Source: Algoriphagus sp.
GTDB lineage: Bacteria; Bacteroidota; Bacteroidia; Cytophagales; Cyclobacteriaceae
Length of the DNA stretch: 20,565 bases
Assembly (NCBI GenBank): GCA_023255285.1
Contig: JALRIY010000012.1
Location: 1-20,565, forward strand
Direction of reading: 5' to 3'
Both the position numbers and the translations under genes were made by a program. Below, one piece after another: positions 1 through 7,461 of the stretch. The notes beneath the pieces are model-generated. The model was given only the letters and a program-made list of their open reading frames with translations, did not search any database and was not told the DNA's origin. Position 1 is the first letter of the stretch, and every line of letters begins with the position of its first letter.

Positions 1-567
1 AGAAGAGGTGCTCGTAGCTACCGATATAAAGCTGTGCCTCACCCGCTCCAATCCCAAGTCCTTCCAGAAATCCACGTCAAATCCATTAGGAATGACCTGT
101 ATTGGTGTCTTTATGTTTGGTATCAATTGCATAAGTCCTTGCTTTGGACTGATCCGGTGGTCATAGGTATAGTGTTGACTCACCAAGGCTTCAGCGACCG
201 GTAAGATCAAACTACAATTTTTGAAGGAGTAGGCAGTGGCCCAAGCAAGTGGGTTCTTTCGAAAGTTGCCATAGCCAATTTCCGGCATGTTGATGCAATC
301 GGTTCCTCCTGCTTGAATGGTACATCTTTTGCCGAAAATAGTGCCAAATAACACAGGCAATACTGTATGGTAGCCTCCAAAGAAACAGAGGTATTGATTG
401 GTCTTTGGGAGGTACCAGAGCAATTGAAAAAATTGAAGCACCAAGTACAGTGGAAGTTTCCAGGGGGTCTGGGTAAATTCCAGCGCTACAATCTGGGCCT
501 CAGGACGGATCATTTCCAGGTCACGTTCAATAAAGGTGGTTCGTACTGGAAATAAATACAAGATCAT
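1..567 (-). CDS. Glycosyltransferase, GT4-like (partial, 3' end outside window)
   Basis: Reading the minus strand from an ATG at 567-565 gives 189 open codons to the window edge, so the C-terminal part is missing. The only in-frame codons upstream before a TAA stop (within the leuS terminator) contain no better start. The translation begins MILYLFPVRTTF. It contains a hydrophobic stretch at about residues 39-50, GGTDCINMPEIGYGNF near 90-105, and IPNGFDVDFW near 160-170. The last motif is typical of the hinge between the two Rossmann folds of GT-B (GT4-type) glycosyltransferases. The likely role is sugar transfer to a surface polysaccharide or glycolipid at the cytoplasmic face of the membrane; the acceptor is unknown. 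It lies downstream of leuS on the same strand, but a strong terminator ends 28 nt before its ATG. It therefore needs readthrough or its own promoter, and I see no clear one. Family call fairly sure, substrate not. Confidence 0.8.
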   Translation of the reverse strand, partial: MILYLFPVRTTFIERDLEMIRPEAQIVALEFTQTPWKLPLYLVLQFFQLLWYLPKTNQYLCFFGGYHTVLPVLFGTIFGKRCTIQAGGTDCINMPEIGYGNFRKNPLAWATAYSFKNCSLILPVAEALVSQHYTYDHRISPKQGLMQLIPNIKTPIQVIPNGFDVDFWKDLGLERVRHSFISVATSTSS

Positions 568-594
568 GGGCGGACTATTGGTGGAGAAAGTTAC

Positions 595-623
595 AAAAAA
601 AAGAGCGGGAAAAACCCGCTCTT
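595..623 (-). terminator. Rho-independent terminator of leuS
   Basis: A perfect 9-bp stem (AAGAGCGGG/CCCGCTCTT, 601-609 with 615-623) with a 5-nt loop is followed, on the minus strand, by six T at 600-595. It begins 20 nt after the leuS stop codon and ends 28 nt before the next minus-strand start. Confidence 0.9.
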
Positions 624-642
624 AACTCAGTTTAATAGGTGT

Positions 643-3417
643 TTAAATAACCAGATTCACTATTTTTCCAGGTACAATAATCACCTTTTTAGGGGATTTC
701 CCCTCTAGCCATTTTTGAACCTGGATATCCGCAAGGGTAGCTTTTTCGATCTCTGCTACAGTTAGGGTAAGCGGAAGTTCCAACTTGGCCCGCAGCTTTC
801 CATTGATCATCACAGGGTATTCAAAATTACTTTCGACCAAATGTGACTCCTGGAAGACTGGAAAACTAGCTTTGGTGATGGATTCATTATGACCTAATAG
901 TGCCCATAGCTCTTCAGCGATGTGTGGTGCGTAGGGGGAAATCAAGATGGCTAAAGGCTCCAGTACTTCCCGCTTGTTACATCCTAATGAAGTAAGTTCG
1001 TTGACACAAATCATAAAGCTGGAAACGGAGGTGTTGAAGGAGAAGTTGGCCATGTCCTCTTCCATCTTTTTGATGGCTTTATGAAGTGCTTTTAGTTCTT
1101 CCTTGCTCGCGGGAAGTTCAGACACGGCAAAAGCACCGTTTTGAGGATGGTAGAGGTTCCACAGTTTTCGTAGGAATTTGTACACCCCATCGATGCCATT
1201 GGTATTCCAAGGTTTAAACTGTTCTAAGGGGCCCAAAAACATTTCGTACAAGCGAAGGGTATCCGCCCCATAGCGCTCGATGATGTCGTCTGGATTGACC
1301 ACATTGTACTTGGATTTGGACATTTTTTCTACTTCTGCCCCACAATGGTACTTCCCATCCTCCAGGATAAATTCCGCGTTGGCTAGATCAGGTCTCCAGG
1401 TTTTGAATTTTTCCAAGTTCAACTGGTCGTTGTGGACAATGTTCACATCCACATGCATGGCTGAAGTGTCATAGGCATCCTTCAATCCAAGGGACACGAA
1501 GGTATTGCTCCCTTTGATTCGGTACACAAAGTTGGATCGACCTTGGATCATGCCTTGGTTGATCATTTTCTGAAAGGGCTCATCGATGGACACTGCTCCA
1601 ATGTCATAGAGGAACTTGGTCCAGAACCGGGAATACAGAAGGTGCCCTGTGGCATGTTCCGATCCACCGATGTAGAGGTCTACAGCGCCCCAATAGTCTG
1701 TTTTGTCTTTATCCGCGAAGGAATTGGTGTTGCCTGGATCCATGTAGCGGAAAAAATACCAGCTTGATCCTGCCCAGCCCGGCATGGTAGAAAGTTCCAA
1801 GGGGTAGGTGCCCGATTCAGTAGTATAAGTCCAGTCTTTTGCTCGACCAAGCGGTGGTGCACCATCCTCAGTTGGCAAGTATTTATCTACGTCCGGCAGA
1901 ACCAAAGGAAGGTCTTTTTCTTTAATAAGGTAAGGAAGACCGTCTTTAAAATAAACCGGAAGTGGTTCACCCCAGTAGCGCTGTCGCGTAAAGATCGCAT
2001 CACGCATTCTGTACTGCACTTTTCCGCGTCCGATCCCCTTTTCCTCCAAAAAGGCAATGCATCGGTTCATCGCCTCCTTCATGGTCAAGCCATTTAGGTT
2101 GCCCGAATTCATGATTATCCCCCCTTTTCCTGGGAAAGATCCATTTTCCATAGAACCTTCAATCACCTGGCGGATTTCCAATCCAAAATGTCTTGCAAAA
2201 TTGTAATCCCGCTCGTCGTGTGCAGGAACGGCCATCACTGCGCCTGTACCGTAGCCGGCTAGTACGTAGTCTGCTATCCAAACGGGTAGTTCTTCACCAT
2301 TAAATGGATTGATGGCATAAGAGCCTGTAAACGCGCCAGAAATGGTTTTTACATCACTCATTCGATCACGCTCGGAACGATTTTTTGCCTGCTGAATGTA
2401 GGCTTCGGCTGTAGCTCTCTGCTCTTCTGTGATCAGTTCTGTAGCCAAGTCCGACTCGGGAGCCAAGGCCAAGTAGGTCACTCCGTAAATGGTATCCACA
2501 CGGGTGGTGAATACTTGGATTTTATGATTGGAGCCTTTAACGGCAAATACGACCTCTGCCCCAATGGATTTTCCAATCCAGTTGCGCTGCATTTCTTTGA
2601 TGGGTTCAGACCAAGACAATTGATCCAGTCCCTTAAGCAAGCGATCGGCATAGGCAGTGATTCGCATGGACCACTGCATCATTTTTTTGCGCTCCACCGG
2701 GTGTCCCCCTCGCTCAGAGAACCCGTCCTTTACCTCGTCATTAGAGAGGACGGTTCCCAAGGCAGCACACCAGTTGACTGTGGTCTCTGCTAGAAAAGTC
2801 AATCGGTAATGCAAGAGCAATTGCTGTTGCTCATTTACAGAAAAGTTCTTCCACTGAGTAGCAGTGAAGGTAGGGGTATCTTCGTCACAAACAGCCTTGA
2901 CTTGCGCATTACCCTCTTGTTCAAAACGGGTAACCAAACTAGAAATCGATAAGGCCTTATCTGCCTCTAGGTCGTAATAGCTCGAAAAGAGTTGCATAAA
3001 TATCCACTGGGTCCACTTGTAATAGGCGGGGTCAGAAGTGCGTACTTCGCGGTCCCAATCAAAAGCGAAACCAATGTTTTTTAACTGCTCGGTGTAGCGG
3101 CTGATATTTTGTTCGGTGGTTAGGGCTGGGTGCTGTCCTGTTTGGATGGCATACTGCTCAGCTGGCAATCCAAAAGAATCGTACCCCATGGGATGGAGAA
3201 CGTTGAATCCCTTCAATAATTTAAACCGCGAAACAATGTCAGAGGCAATGTATCCAAGAGGGTGACCTACGTGCAGGCCAGCTCCAGAAGGATAGGGAAA
3301 CATGTCTAAGGAATAGAATTTTGGTCGATTGGGGTCAACTACTGCTTTAAAGGTCCCCTTTTCCTTCCAAATCTGCTGCCATTTCTGTTCAATTTCCCGA
3401 AAGTTGTACTCTGCCAT
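643..3417 (-). CDS. leuS: Leucyl-tRNA synthetase
   Basis: Class I aminoacyl-tRNA synthetase that charges tRNA-Leu in the cytoplasm. The 924-residue product matches the size of Bacteroidota LeuRS. I placed the start at the ATG giving MAEYNFREIEQKW; an in-frame ATG 37 codons upstream would add residues that do not look like LeuRS and would run over the promoter. The HIGH motif appears as HVGH (residues 49-52) and KMSKS lies at 698-702. The CP1 editing domain is recognisable by GTGAVMAVPAHDERD. The zinc-finger-1 region carries a long insert without an obvious Cys4 site, and about 60 residues are inserted between the catalytic core and KMSKS. I believe both are usual for Bacteroidota LeuRS. It is divergent from the M20D gene, with its own promoter and terminator, so it is probably monocistronic. 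Confidence 0.98.
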   Translation of the reverse strand: MAEYNFREIEQKWQQIWKEKGTFKAVVDPNRPKFYSLDMFPYPSGAGLHVGHPLGYIASDIVSRFKLLKGFNVLHPMGYDSFGLPAEQYAIQTGQHPALTTEQNISRYTEQLKNIGFAFDWDREVRTSDPAYYKWTQWIFMQLFSSYYDLEADKALSISSLVTRFEQEGNAQVKAVCDEDTPTFTATQWKNFSVNEQQQLLLHYRLTFLAETTVNWCAALGTVLSNDEVKDGFSERGGHPVERKKMMQWSMRITAYADRLLKGLDQLSWSEPIKEMQRNWIGKSIGAEVVFAVKGSNHKIQVFTTRVDTIYGVTYLALAPESDLATELITEEQRATAEAYIQQAKNRSERDRMSDVKTISGAFTGSYAINPFNGEELPVWIADYVLAGYGTGAVMAVPAHDERDYNFARHFGLEIRQVIEGSMENGSFPGKGGIIMNSGNLNGLTMKEAMNRCIAFLEEKGIGRGKVQYRMRDAIFTRQRYWGEPLPVYFKDGLPYLIKEKDLPLVLPDVDKYLPTEDGAPPLGRAKDWTYTTESGTYPLELSTMPGWAGSSWYFFRYMDPGNTNSFADKDKTDYWGAVDLYIGGSEHATGHLLYSRFWTKFLYDIGAVSIDEPFQKMINQGMIQGRSNFVYRIKGSNTFVSLGLKDAYDTSAMHVDVNIVHNDQLNLEKFKTWRPDLANAEFILEDGKYHCGAEVEKMSKSKYNVVNPDDIIERYGADTLRLYEMFLGPLEQFKPWNTNGIDGVYKFLRKLWNLYHPQNGAFAVSELPASKEELKALHKAIKKMEEDMANFSFNTSVSSFMICVNELTSLGCNKREVLEPLAILISPYAPHIAEELWALLGHNESITKASFPVFQESHLVESNFEYPVMINGKLRAKLELPLTLTVAEIEKATLADIQVQKWLEGKSPKKVIIVPGKIVNLVI

Positions 3418-3453
3418 GGTGATTTTTTTTAATCGCGTTTTTTGTAATGCCTG

Positions 3454-3461
3454 CAAAAATA
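3454..3461 (-). promoter_or_regulatory. leuS promoter, -7 box
   Basis: The minus strand reads TATTTTTG, an exact match to the Bacteroidota -7 consensus TAnnTTTG, 36 nt upstream of the chosen leuS ATG. This implies a leader of about 30 nt. No convincing -33 TTG is present at the expected distance. The box also argues against the upstream alternative leuS start. Confidence 0.6.
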
Positions 3462-3504
3462 GGAAAATATAGGGGCTTTGTGCATTCCTTCCCCTTTCTA
3501 TTCC

Positions 3505-3536
3505 TTGGACTATACTGCCATTAATCATTTTTTTTG
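3505..3536 (+). promoter_or_regulatory. Weak candidate promoter for the M20D gene
   Basis: A TTG (3505-3507) is followed after 21 nt by TTTTTTTG (3529-3536), which differs from TAnnTTTG at one position. The implied transcription start is about 45 nt before the ATG at 3588. T-runs produce such matches easily, so this is only a candidate. Confidence 0.25.
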
Positions 3537-3587
3537 GAATAACCCCTTCTTTTTTTGTAGGTTGAGGTGTTTAAACTTACGCTAGCT

Positions 3588-5177
3588 ATGTCAACTAAAA
3601 TTGTAACCGCCATCGCCCTTGTGCTAGGGATTTCTTTTGGATCAATTGCTCAAAAGAAATATAGTCCAAAGCAGATTGAATCCCTGAAATCAGAAGTAGC
3701 ACAATTGGTCCAAGCCAATCACAAGCAAAGTCAAGTGATGGTAGATAAGGTGTTTAGTTTTGCAGAACTAGGGTTTCAAGAAATCGAGTCTTCGAAATAC
3801 TTGACCGGCATTTTGGAAAAGCAGGGATTCACCATAGAACGTGGTGTGTCCGGAATTCCTACAGCATGGTTTGCTACCTGGTCCAATGGCCCTGGTCCTG
3901 TAATCGCCTTAGGATCTGATGTAGACAATATTCCAAAAGCATCTCAGTACCCAGGGGTGGCGTACCACAAACCCATAGTAGAGGGGGCGCCGGGCCATGG
4001 GGAAGGGCACAATGCGGGGATACCCTTGAATATCACCGCGGCGCTTGCGGTAAAGCAAATCATGGAGCGGGAGCAAATAGGAGGTACGCTAATTCTTTGG
4101 CCAGGAATTGCAGAAGAATTGGTAGCTTCCAAGGCTTGGTTCGCACGTGATGGAAAGTTTGATGGGGTGGATTTGTGTATTTTCACCCACGTGGCCAATA
4201 ACCTTGGGGTAAGTTGGGGTCAATCTTCTGGTACAGGCTTGATTTCTGTAGAATATACCTTCTCAGGAGATGCAGCACATTCCGCAGGAGCACCATGGAG
4301 AGGAAAAAGTGCCGCTGATGCGACAGAATTGATGAATATCGGTTGGAATTACAAGAGAGAGCATTTACATCCCTTGAAGCGGTCGCATTCAATCATCACT
4401 GACGGGGGAGATCAGCCCAATGTAGTTCCTTCCAAGGCTTCGATTTGGTATTATTTCCGCGACGTTAATTATTCTGGAATCATGGAAATGTATGCTCAAG
4501 CCAATGACATCGCCAAGGGTGCAGCGTTGATGACAGGTACGACGATGACTTCTAAAGTATTGGGAACTGCCTGGCCGCGACACTTCAACAAGGTGATTGC
4601 AGAAAAGATGTATCAAAATATTCAAAAAGTAGGTTTACCAGCTTGGGATGAAAACGATATGGCATTGGCAAAAGCCGTTCAACGTGAACTTGGTGCGAAG
4701 GAGCAGGGGATGCCAACGGAATTGGATGACTTGGGTTTACCAGTAAAGGAGCCCATCTCTGGAGGTTCTGATGATATAGGGGATGTTTCTTGGGTGGTTC
4801 CAACGGTTACGCTACGTTTTCCGTCTAATATCCCTGGACTTCCTGGACACCATTGGAGCAATGCCATAGCCATGGCCACGCCTATCGCCCACAAGGGAGT
4901 AACCGCTGGTGCAAAGGCAGAGGCTATGACAATTTTAGATTTTTTGCTTCAACCAGAATTAGTTGATCAAGCTTGGGATTACTTCAAAAATGTACAAACC
5001 AAAGAGGAAACGTACAAGCCCATGATTACCAAGGAGGATGCACCCCCGATTTATCTGAACCGAGAAATCATGAATCGTTTCCGTCCTGAATTGGAAAAAT
5101 TTTACTACGATGAAACCAAGTATGGGTCTTATTTAGAACAGTTGGGGGTGACTTACCCAACCCTTAAGAAAGACTAA
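3588..5177 (+). CDS. Secreted M20D-family amidohydrolase (AbgB-like)
   Basis: Predicted metal-dependent amidohydrolase/peptidase of the M20D type, closest in motif layout to the p-aminobenzoyl-glutamate hydrolase subunit AbgB. The real substrate is unknown. I chose the ATG at 3588 over an in-frame GTG at 3567 because it gives a clean signal peptide (MSTK, hydrophobic core to residue 20, cleavage near SIA/Q at 21-22), so the 529-residue product is probably periplasmic. Motifs: SDVDNIP near 110, GHGEGHN at 136-142, AEE at 175-177, a His at 201 in IFTHV, and a GHHWSN segment nearer the C-terminus. Between them these supply most metal and catalytic residues of the fold. The unusual point is Glu139: AbgB-like relatives have Cys at this metal-ligand position (GHGCGHN). 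The GNAT gene follows after 31 nt and may be cotranscribed. Confidence 0.85.
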   Translation: MSTKIVTAIALVLGISFGSIAQKKYSPKQIESLKSEVAQLVQANHKQSQVMVDKVFSFAELGFQEIESSKYLTGILEKQGFTIERGVSGIPTAWFATWSNGPGPVIALGSDVDNIPKASQYPGVAYHKPIVEGAPGHGEGHNAGIPLNITAALAVKQIMEREQIGGTLILWPGIAEELVASKAWFARDGKFDGVDLCIFTHVANNLGVSWGQSSGTGLISVEYTFSGDAAHSAGAPWRGKSAADATELMNIGWNYKREHLHPLKRSHSIITDGGDQPNVVPSKASIWYYFRDVNYSGIMEMYAQANDIAKGAALMTGTTMTSKVLGTAWPRHFNKVIAEKMYQNIQKVGLPAWDENDMALAKAVQRELGAKEQGMPTELDDLGLPVKEPISGGSDDIGDVSWVVPTVTLRFPSNIPGLPGHHWSNAIAMATPIAHKGVTAGAKAEAMTILDFLLQPELVDQAWDYFKNVQTKEETYKPMITKEDAPPIYLNREIMNRFRPELEKFYYDETKYGSYLEQLGVTYPTLKKD

Positions 5178-5208
5178 TTCGGTTCTTAACTTTTTTTGAA
5201 TTAGTTCC

Positions 5209-5658
5209 ATGGATAAAAATTCATCCCTTCAGCTCCGCGAGGCCAGCCTTGCGGAGCTGCTTTGGGTACACGAACGCATTTTGGAATTTCCTGGAAGAGC
5301 AAGCCTTTCCTTTTACCAAGATCGCCTTCAGCACCGACTTTCTTTAGCTTTGGTGGCTTTGTGGGAGGGGGAGTTGGCAGGATTTAAGGTGGGCTACCAA
5401 AGCGAACTTCCCGAGACTTTTTATTCCTGGATGGGAGGGATAAGAGCCGAGTTTCGAAGAAAAGGAATTGCTACGGCTTTGGCGGAGGAGCAGGAGCGTT
5501 GGGCCAAAGCACAGGGATTTACCACACTATTTTTTAGGACGCGCAACCGCTTTCCGGAGATGATCCAGTTTGGGATCAAGCGCGGATTTAAGATCGTGGA
5601 TCTTCAACCCAAAGGAGGAGTGGAGGATTACCGAATCGTCATGCGCAAAGAGTTTTGA
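5209..5658 (+). CDS. GNAT-family N-acetyltransferase
   Basis: 149-residue single-domain GNAT protein, predicted to transfer an acetyl group from acetyl-CoA to an amine; the substrate is not deducible. The acetyl-CoA-binding motif A is visible as RRKGIATAL (about residues 84-92) after the beta strand YSWMGGI. A later strand/helix segment (NRFPEMIQFGIKRGFKIV) is typical of the C-terminal half of the fold. The ATG is the first plausible start. The gene begins 31 nt after the amidohydrolase stop with no terminator between them (only a 7-bp inverted repeat with a long loop), so the two may form an operon. The cytoplasmic location is inferred from the lack of any signal peptide or membrane segment. 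Confidence 0.85.
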   Translation: MDKNSSLQLREASLAELLWVHERILEFPGRASLSFYQDRLQHRLSLALVALWEGELAGFKVGYQSELPETFYSWMGGIRAEFRRKGIATALAEEQERWAKAQGFTTLFFRTRNRFPEMIQFGIKRGFKIVDLQPKGGVEDYRIVMRKEF

Positions 5659-5830
5659 TTCGTGAAGAAAGCATACTTTGTTTTTAAGGACAATCTCATT
5701 TTTGTTCGATTAGTGCCAGAATCAAGTTTCATAGAGATAAAAATTTGTTAATCCATTCAAATTTTGAGATGGAATTATTTTTTTATTTATAAAATTTAGT
5801 CTAATATTAATATTACTAAATATTTTTTTT
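5659..5830. other. AT-rich intergenic spacer
   Basis: 172 bp, much richer in A+T than the flanking housekeeping genes. It holds a 14-bp perfect palindrome TAATATTAATATTA at 5802-5815, just before the lipoprotein start; in such AT-rich DNA this may be chance. A short AAAG/CTTT hairpin followed by T's lies shortly after the GNAT stop but is too weak to call a terminator. I see no strong promoter. Confidence 0.5.
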
Positions 5831-6432
5831 ATGAAAAGGCTAAAAAATCAAAGCAAATTCAATTTTGTTACCAGTTTAAAGTTTTTAATTTTCCTCTTCG
5901 TTCTAGTTTTTTCAGGTTGTCAAGAAACCAAGGAAATTTCTCCAAATGAAGATGCTCTAGAAAAACAGGAAGCTTTCAATCAAATGGCTAAAATTTTGGA
6001 GAAGAAGTATTTCATAACTTCAAAAATGCTAATGAGGCTGATTTTTCATTTCAGTTTCCGGACGGAAGAGTATTAAATTCAAAATTAAAGGAGGGGAAAT
6101 GGGAGATATCGGGTTCAGCTGTAAATAATAAGGCGTTTACTTTGCCGGAATTTAAGGAAAGTGATTTCTCGCATTTTGAGGGTTCAAATCTTCAAAAGTT
6201 TTTTCGTTCTGATTTGGGGATAGACTTACTTACTCAATTGGAACATAATAGCTTCGAGAGATCGAATCAAAGAATTCAAAAATGTGTAAGTGGTGAATCG
6301 TTTGATCAATGCTTTGTTAGGGAGGCAGAAGAATTTTGTGACGGTTTTGTTGGATGTGCTGCAATATTTATTTTTCCAGAAATTATAGTGCCTTTGATTG
6401 CATCGTATTGTGCAGGTTGCTCTTTAAAGTAA
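5831..6432 (+). pseudogene. Cys-rich lipoprotein gene, interrupted by a frameshift
   Basis: I do not recognise the family. The first frame encodes a lipoprotein signal peptide: MKRL, a hydrophobic core, and FSGC with the lipid-anchored Cys at residue 30. It then stops at 6074-6076. The next frame is open from 5992 to the stop at 6432 and reads like continuous protein (VFHNFKNANEADFSFQF, then PDGRVLNSKLKEGKWEISGS), so the break lies between 5992 and 6074. A loss of one base would explain it; with it restored the product would be about 200 residues. The last 50 or so residues hold six Cys spaced 8, 8, 5, 17 and 2 residues apart, and the 17-residue interval is hydrophobic. There is no canonical -1 slippery heptamer near the junction. 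It could be a true pseudogene, a sequencing error or recoding. AT-rich composition and lack of recognisable homology suggest an accessory gene. Confidence 0.7.
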
Positions 6433-6442
6433 ATGGACTGAC

Positions 6443-6664
6443 ATGAGAACTTTTACAGCAATAATGAATATGAAAAAAAGCAACAAGCTAATGTTGAAAC
6501 TTATTTTTTTGAGTCTTTGGGGGGCGATTCTTGGCGGGTACTTTAAAATTACTGGAAATCCAAATGGCGATTACATTCTCATCATGGCAATTTTGTTCAA
6601 GTTTCTGGGGATAGCTGGTTTGATTTATTTCAACAGGAAAAAGATTATGGAATTTCTAAGTTAG
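6443..6664 (+). CDS. Small two-helix membrane protein, function unknown
   Basis: The open frame begins at 6443, but ATGs at 6464 and 6470 are also possible. The last gives MKKSNKLMLKLIF and a 64-residue product, which I find the most natural start. Two membrane segments are visible: LIFLSLWGAILGGYF and, after the short loop KITGNPNGDY, ILIMAILFKFLGIAGLIYF. A basic tail (NRKK) follows. The pattern of a helix ending in GxxFKI, a short Asn/Pro/Gly loop and a second helix resembles the N-terminal membrane hairpin of GldL and small unnamed Bacteroidota proteins; this is a resemblance only. It starts 10 nt after the lipoprotein gene and shares its AT-rich composition, so the two are probably one transcription unit. 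Confidence 0.6.
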   Translation: MRTFTAIMNMKKSNKLMLKLIFLSLWGAILGGYFKITGNPNGDYILIMAILFKFLGIAGLIYFNRKKIMEFLS

Positions 6665-6723
6665 GAAGTGAGGCTTAGGATTTTCACCTAGTCTTTTTTC
6701 TGACCGTAGCCAGGCAGGTACAT

Positions 6724-6750
6724 AGTACTTGGTACTTAGTGTCAAGTACT
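6724..6750. repeat. Short GTACTT repeat / 8-bp inverted repeat upstream of queE
   Basis: AGTACTTG (6724-6731) and CAAGTACT (6743-6750) are perfect inverted repeats around an 11-nt spacer. The same segment can be read as four 7-nt units from 6723, three of which end in GTACT. It sits about 30 bp upstream of the queE -7 box. It may be a protein-binding dyad or a relic of a heptamer-type intergenic repeat. Confidence 0.5.
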
Positions 6751-6778
6751 TCTTTCTTATTCTTTCAATTTTAACCCT

Positions 6779-6786
6779 TACCTTTG
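6779..6786 (+). promoter_or_regulatory. queE promoter, -7 box
   Basis: TACCTTTG matches the Bacteroidota -7 consensus TAnnTTTG exactly, 44 bp before the queE ATG. The implied leader is about 38 nt. The -33 element is poor (TTTC about 23 nt upstream). The box lies inside the N-terminal extension of the longest open frame, which supports the shorter queE start. Confidence 0.6.
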
Positions 6787-6830
6787 TCTTCCTACTAGCG
6801 GTCGAATCACCCGCTTTACCAAAAATTCCG

Positions 6831-7457
6831 ATGAGCACATCCGCATTAGTAGCCGCTGGGCTACAGCTTCCATTGATGGAGGCCTTTTACACTATCCAAG
6901 GAGAAGGACGATTTTCAGGGCATGCAGCCTATTTCATACGGCTAGGTGGCTGTGATGTCGGTTGCGTTTGGTGTGATGTCAAAGAAAGTTGGGAAGCAGG
7001 TAAATGGCCGATCCTACCCATTGAAAAAATTGTCTCAGATGCCTTAGCCTACCCAGGAAGATTGGTAGTCATTACGGGAGGAGAGCCCCTGTTGTACGAT
7101 TTGGGACCTTTAACCCAGCTATTGAAGTCCAAAGGCTTCAGTACACATTTGGAAACCTCTGGAGCGCATCTATTTTCAGGCGATTTTGATTGGGTATGTT
7201 TTTCTCCAAAAAAATTCAAAAAGCCGCATCCTTCCATTTACAAGGTGGCCAATGAGCTTAAGGTGGTTGTGTATCACCCGAGTGATTTGACTTTTGCCCA
7301 GAAGCATGCGACGCAAGTCGGTTCGGAATGTGAACTTCGTCTTCAACCCGAGTGGAGCAGGGCAAACGAGCGTCTTCCTGAATTGATTGACTTCATAAAA
7401 AACAACCCAAACTGGAAAATTTCGTTACAAACGCATAAATTTATGGATATCCCCTAA
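6831..7457 (+). CDS. queE: 7-carboxy-7-deazaguanine synthase (radical SAM)
   Basis: Radical SAM enzyme converting 6-carboxytetrahydropterin to 7-carboxy-7-deazaguanine in queuosine/7-deazaguanine synthesis, in the cytoplasm. The QueE-type cluster motif CDVGCVWC (Cys41, Cys45, Cys48) and the SAM-binding TGGEPLL (about residues 82-88) are intact. The N-terminal EAFYTIQGEG is the usual QueE opening. I start at ATG 6831 (208 residues), not at the first ATG of the frame at 6729: the extra 34 residues look like a false membrane helix and would cover the promoter. The product of QueD, encoded about 2 kb downstream, is its substrate. The PorE-like gene begins 4 nt after its stop, so the two are probably cotranscribed. 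Confidence 0.95.
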   Translation: MSTSALVAAGLQLPLMEAFYTIQGEGRFSGHAAYFIRLGGCDVGCVWCDVKESWEAGKWPILPIEKIVSDALAYPGRLVVITGGEPLLYDLGPLTQLLKSKGFSTHLETSGAHLFSGDFDWVCFSPKKFKKPHPSIYKVANELKVVVYHPSDLTFAQKHATQVGSECELRLQPEWSRANERLPELIDFIKNNPNWKISLQTHKFMDIP

Positions 7458-7461
7458 GTCC

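Noticed and set aside
367..555. 62-codon plus-strand open frame
   Set aside because: It is antisense to the glycosyltransferase gene, whose minus-strand translation has clear GT motifs.
1280..1865. Small open frames on either strand inside leuS, and similar ones inside clpX, clpP, lpxB and rel
   Set aside because: They lie wholly within well-supported genes in other frames and show no protein features of their own.
3418..3528. 37-residue N-terminal extension of LeuRS
   Set aside because: It overlaps the exact TATTTTTG -7 box and does not resemble LeuRS; MAEYNFREIEQKW is the usual beginning.
5174..5204. CTAATTC/GAATTAG inverted repeat after the amidohydrolase gene as terminator
   Set aside because: The arms are 7 bp with a 17-nt loop, AT-rich, and no T-run follows the second arm; the T's are in the loop.
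5985..6010. Programmed -1 frameshifting in the lipoprotein gene
   Set aside because: No X XXY YYZ heptamer in the right phase is present (codons read AAA ATT TTG GAG AAG AAG), so mutation or sequencing error is more likely.
6676..6699. Terminator after the small membrane protein gene
   Set aside because: Only a 4-5-bp TAGG/CCTA stem precedes the six T; too weak to call, though weak termination is possible.
6729..6830. 34-residue membrane-like N-terminal extension of QueE
   Set aside because: It covers the -7 box at 6779-6786 and is not a QueE feature; the ATG at 6831 gives the normal length.
6665..6830. preQ1 riboswitch upstream of queE
   Set aside because: No preQ1-I type stem with the A-rich pseudoknot tail could be traced; the segment holds a promoter and a short repeat.
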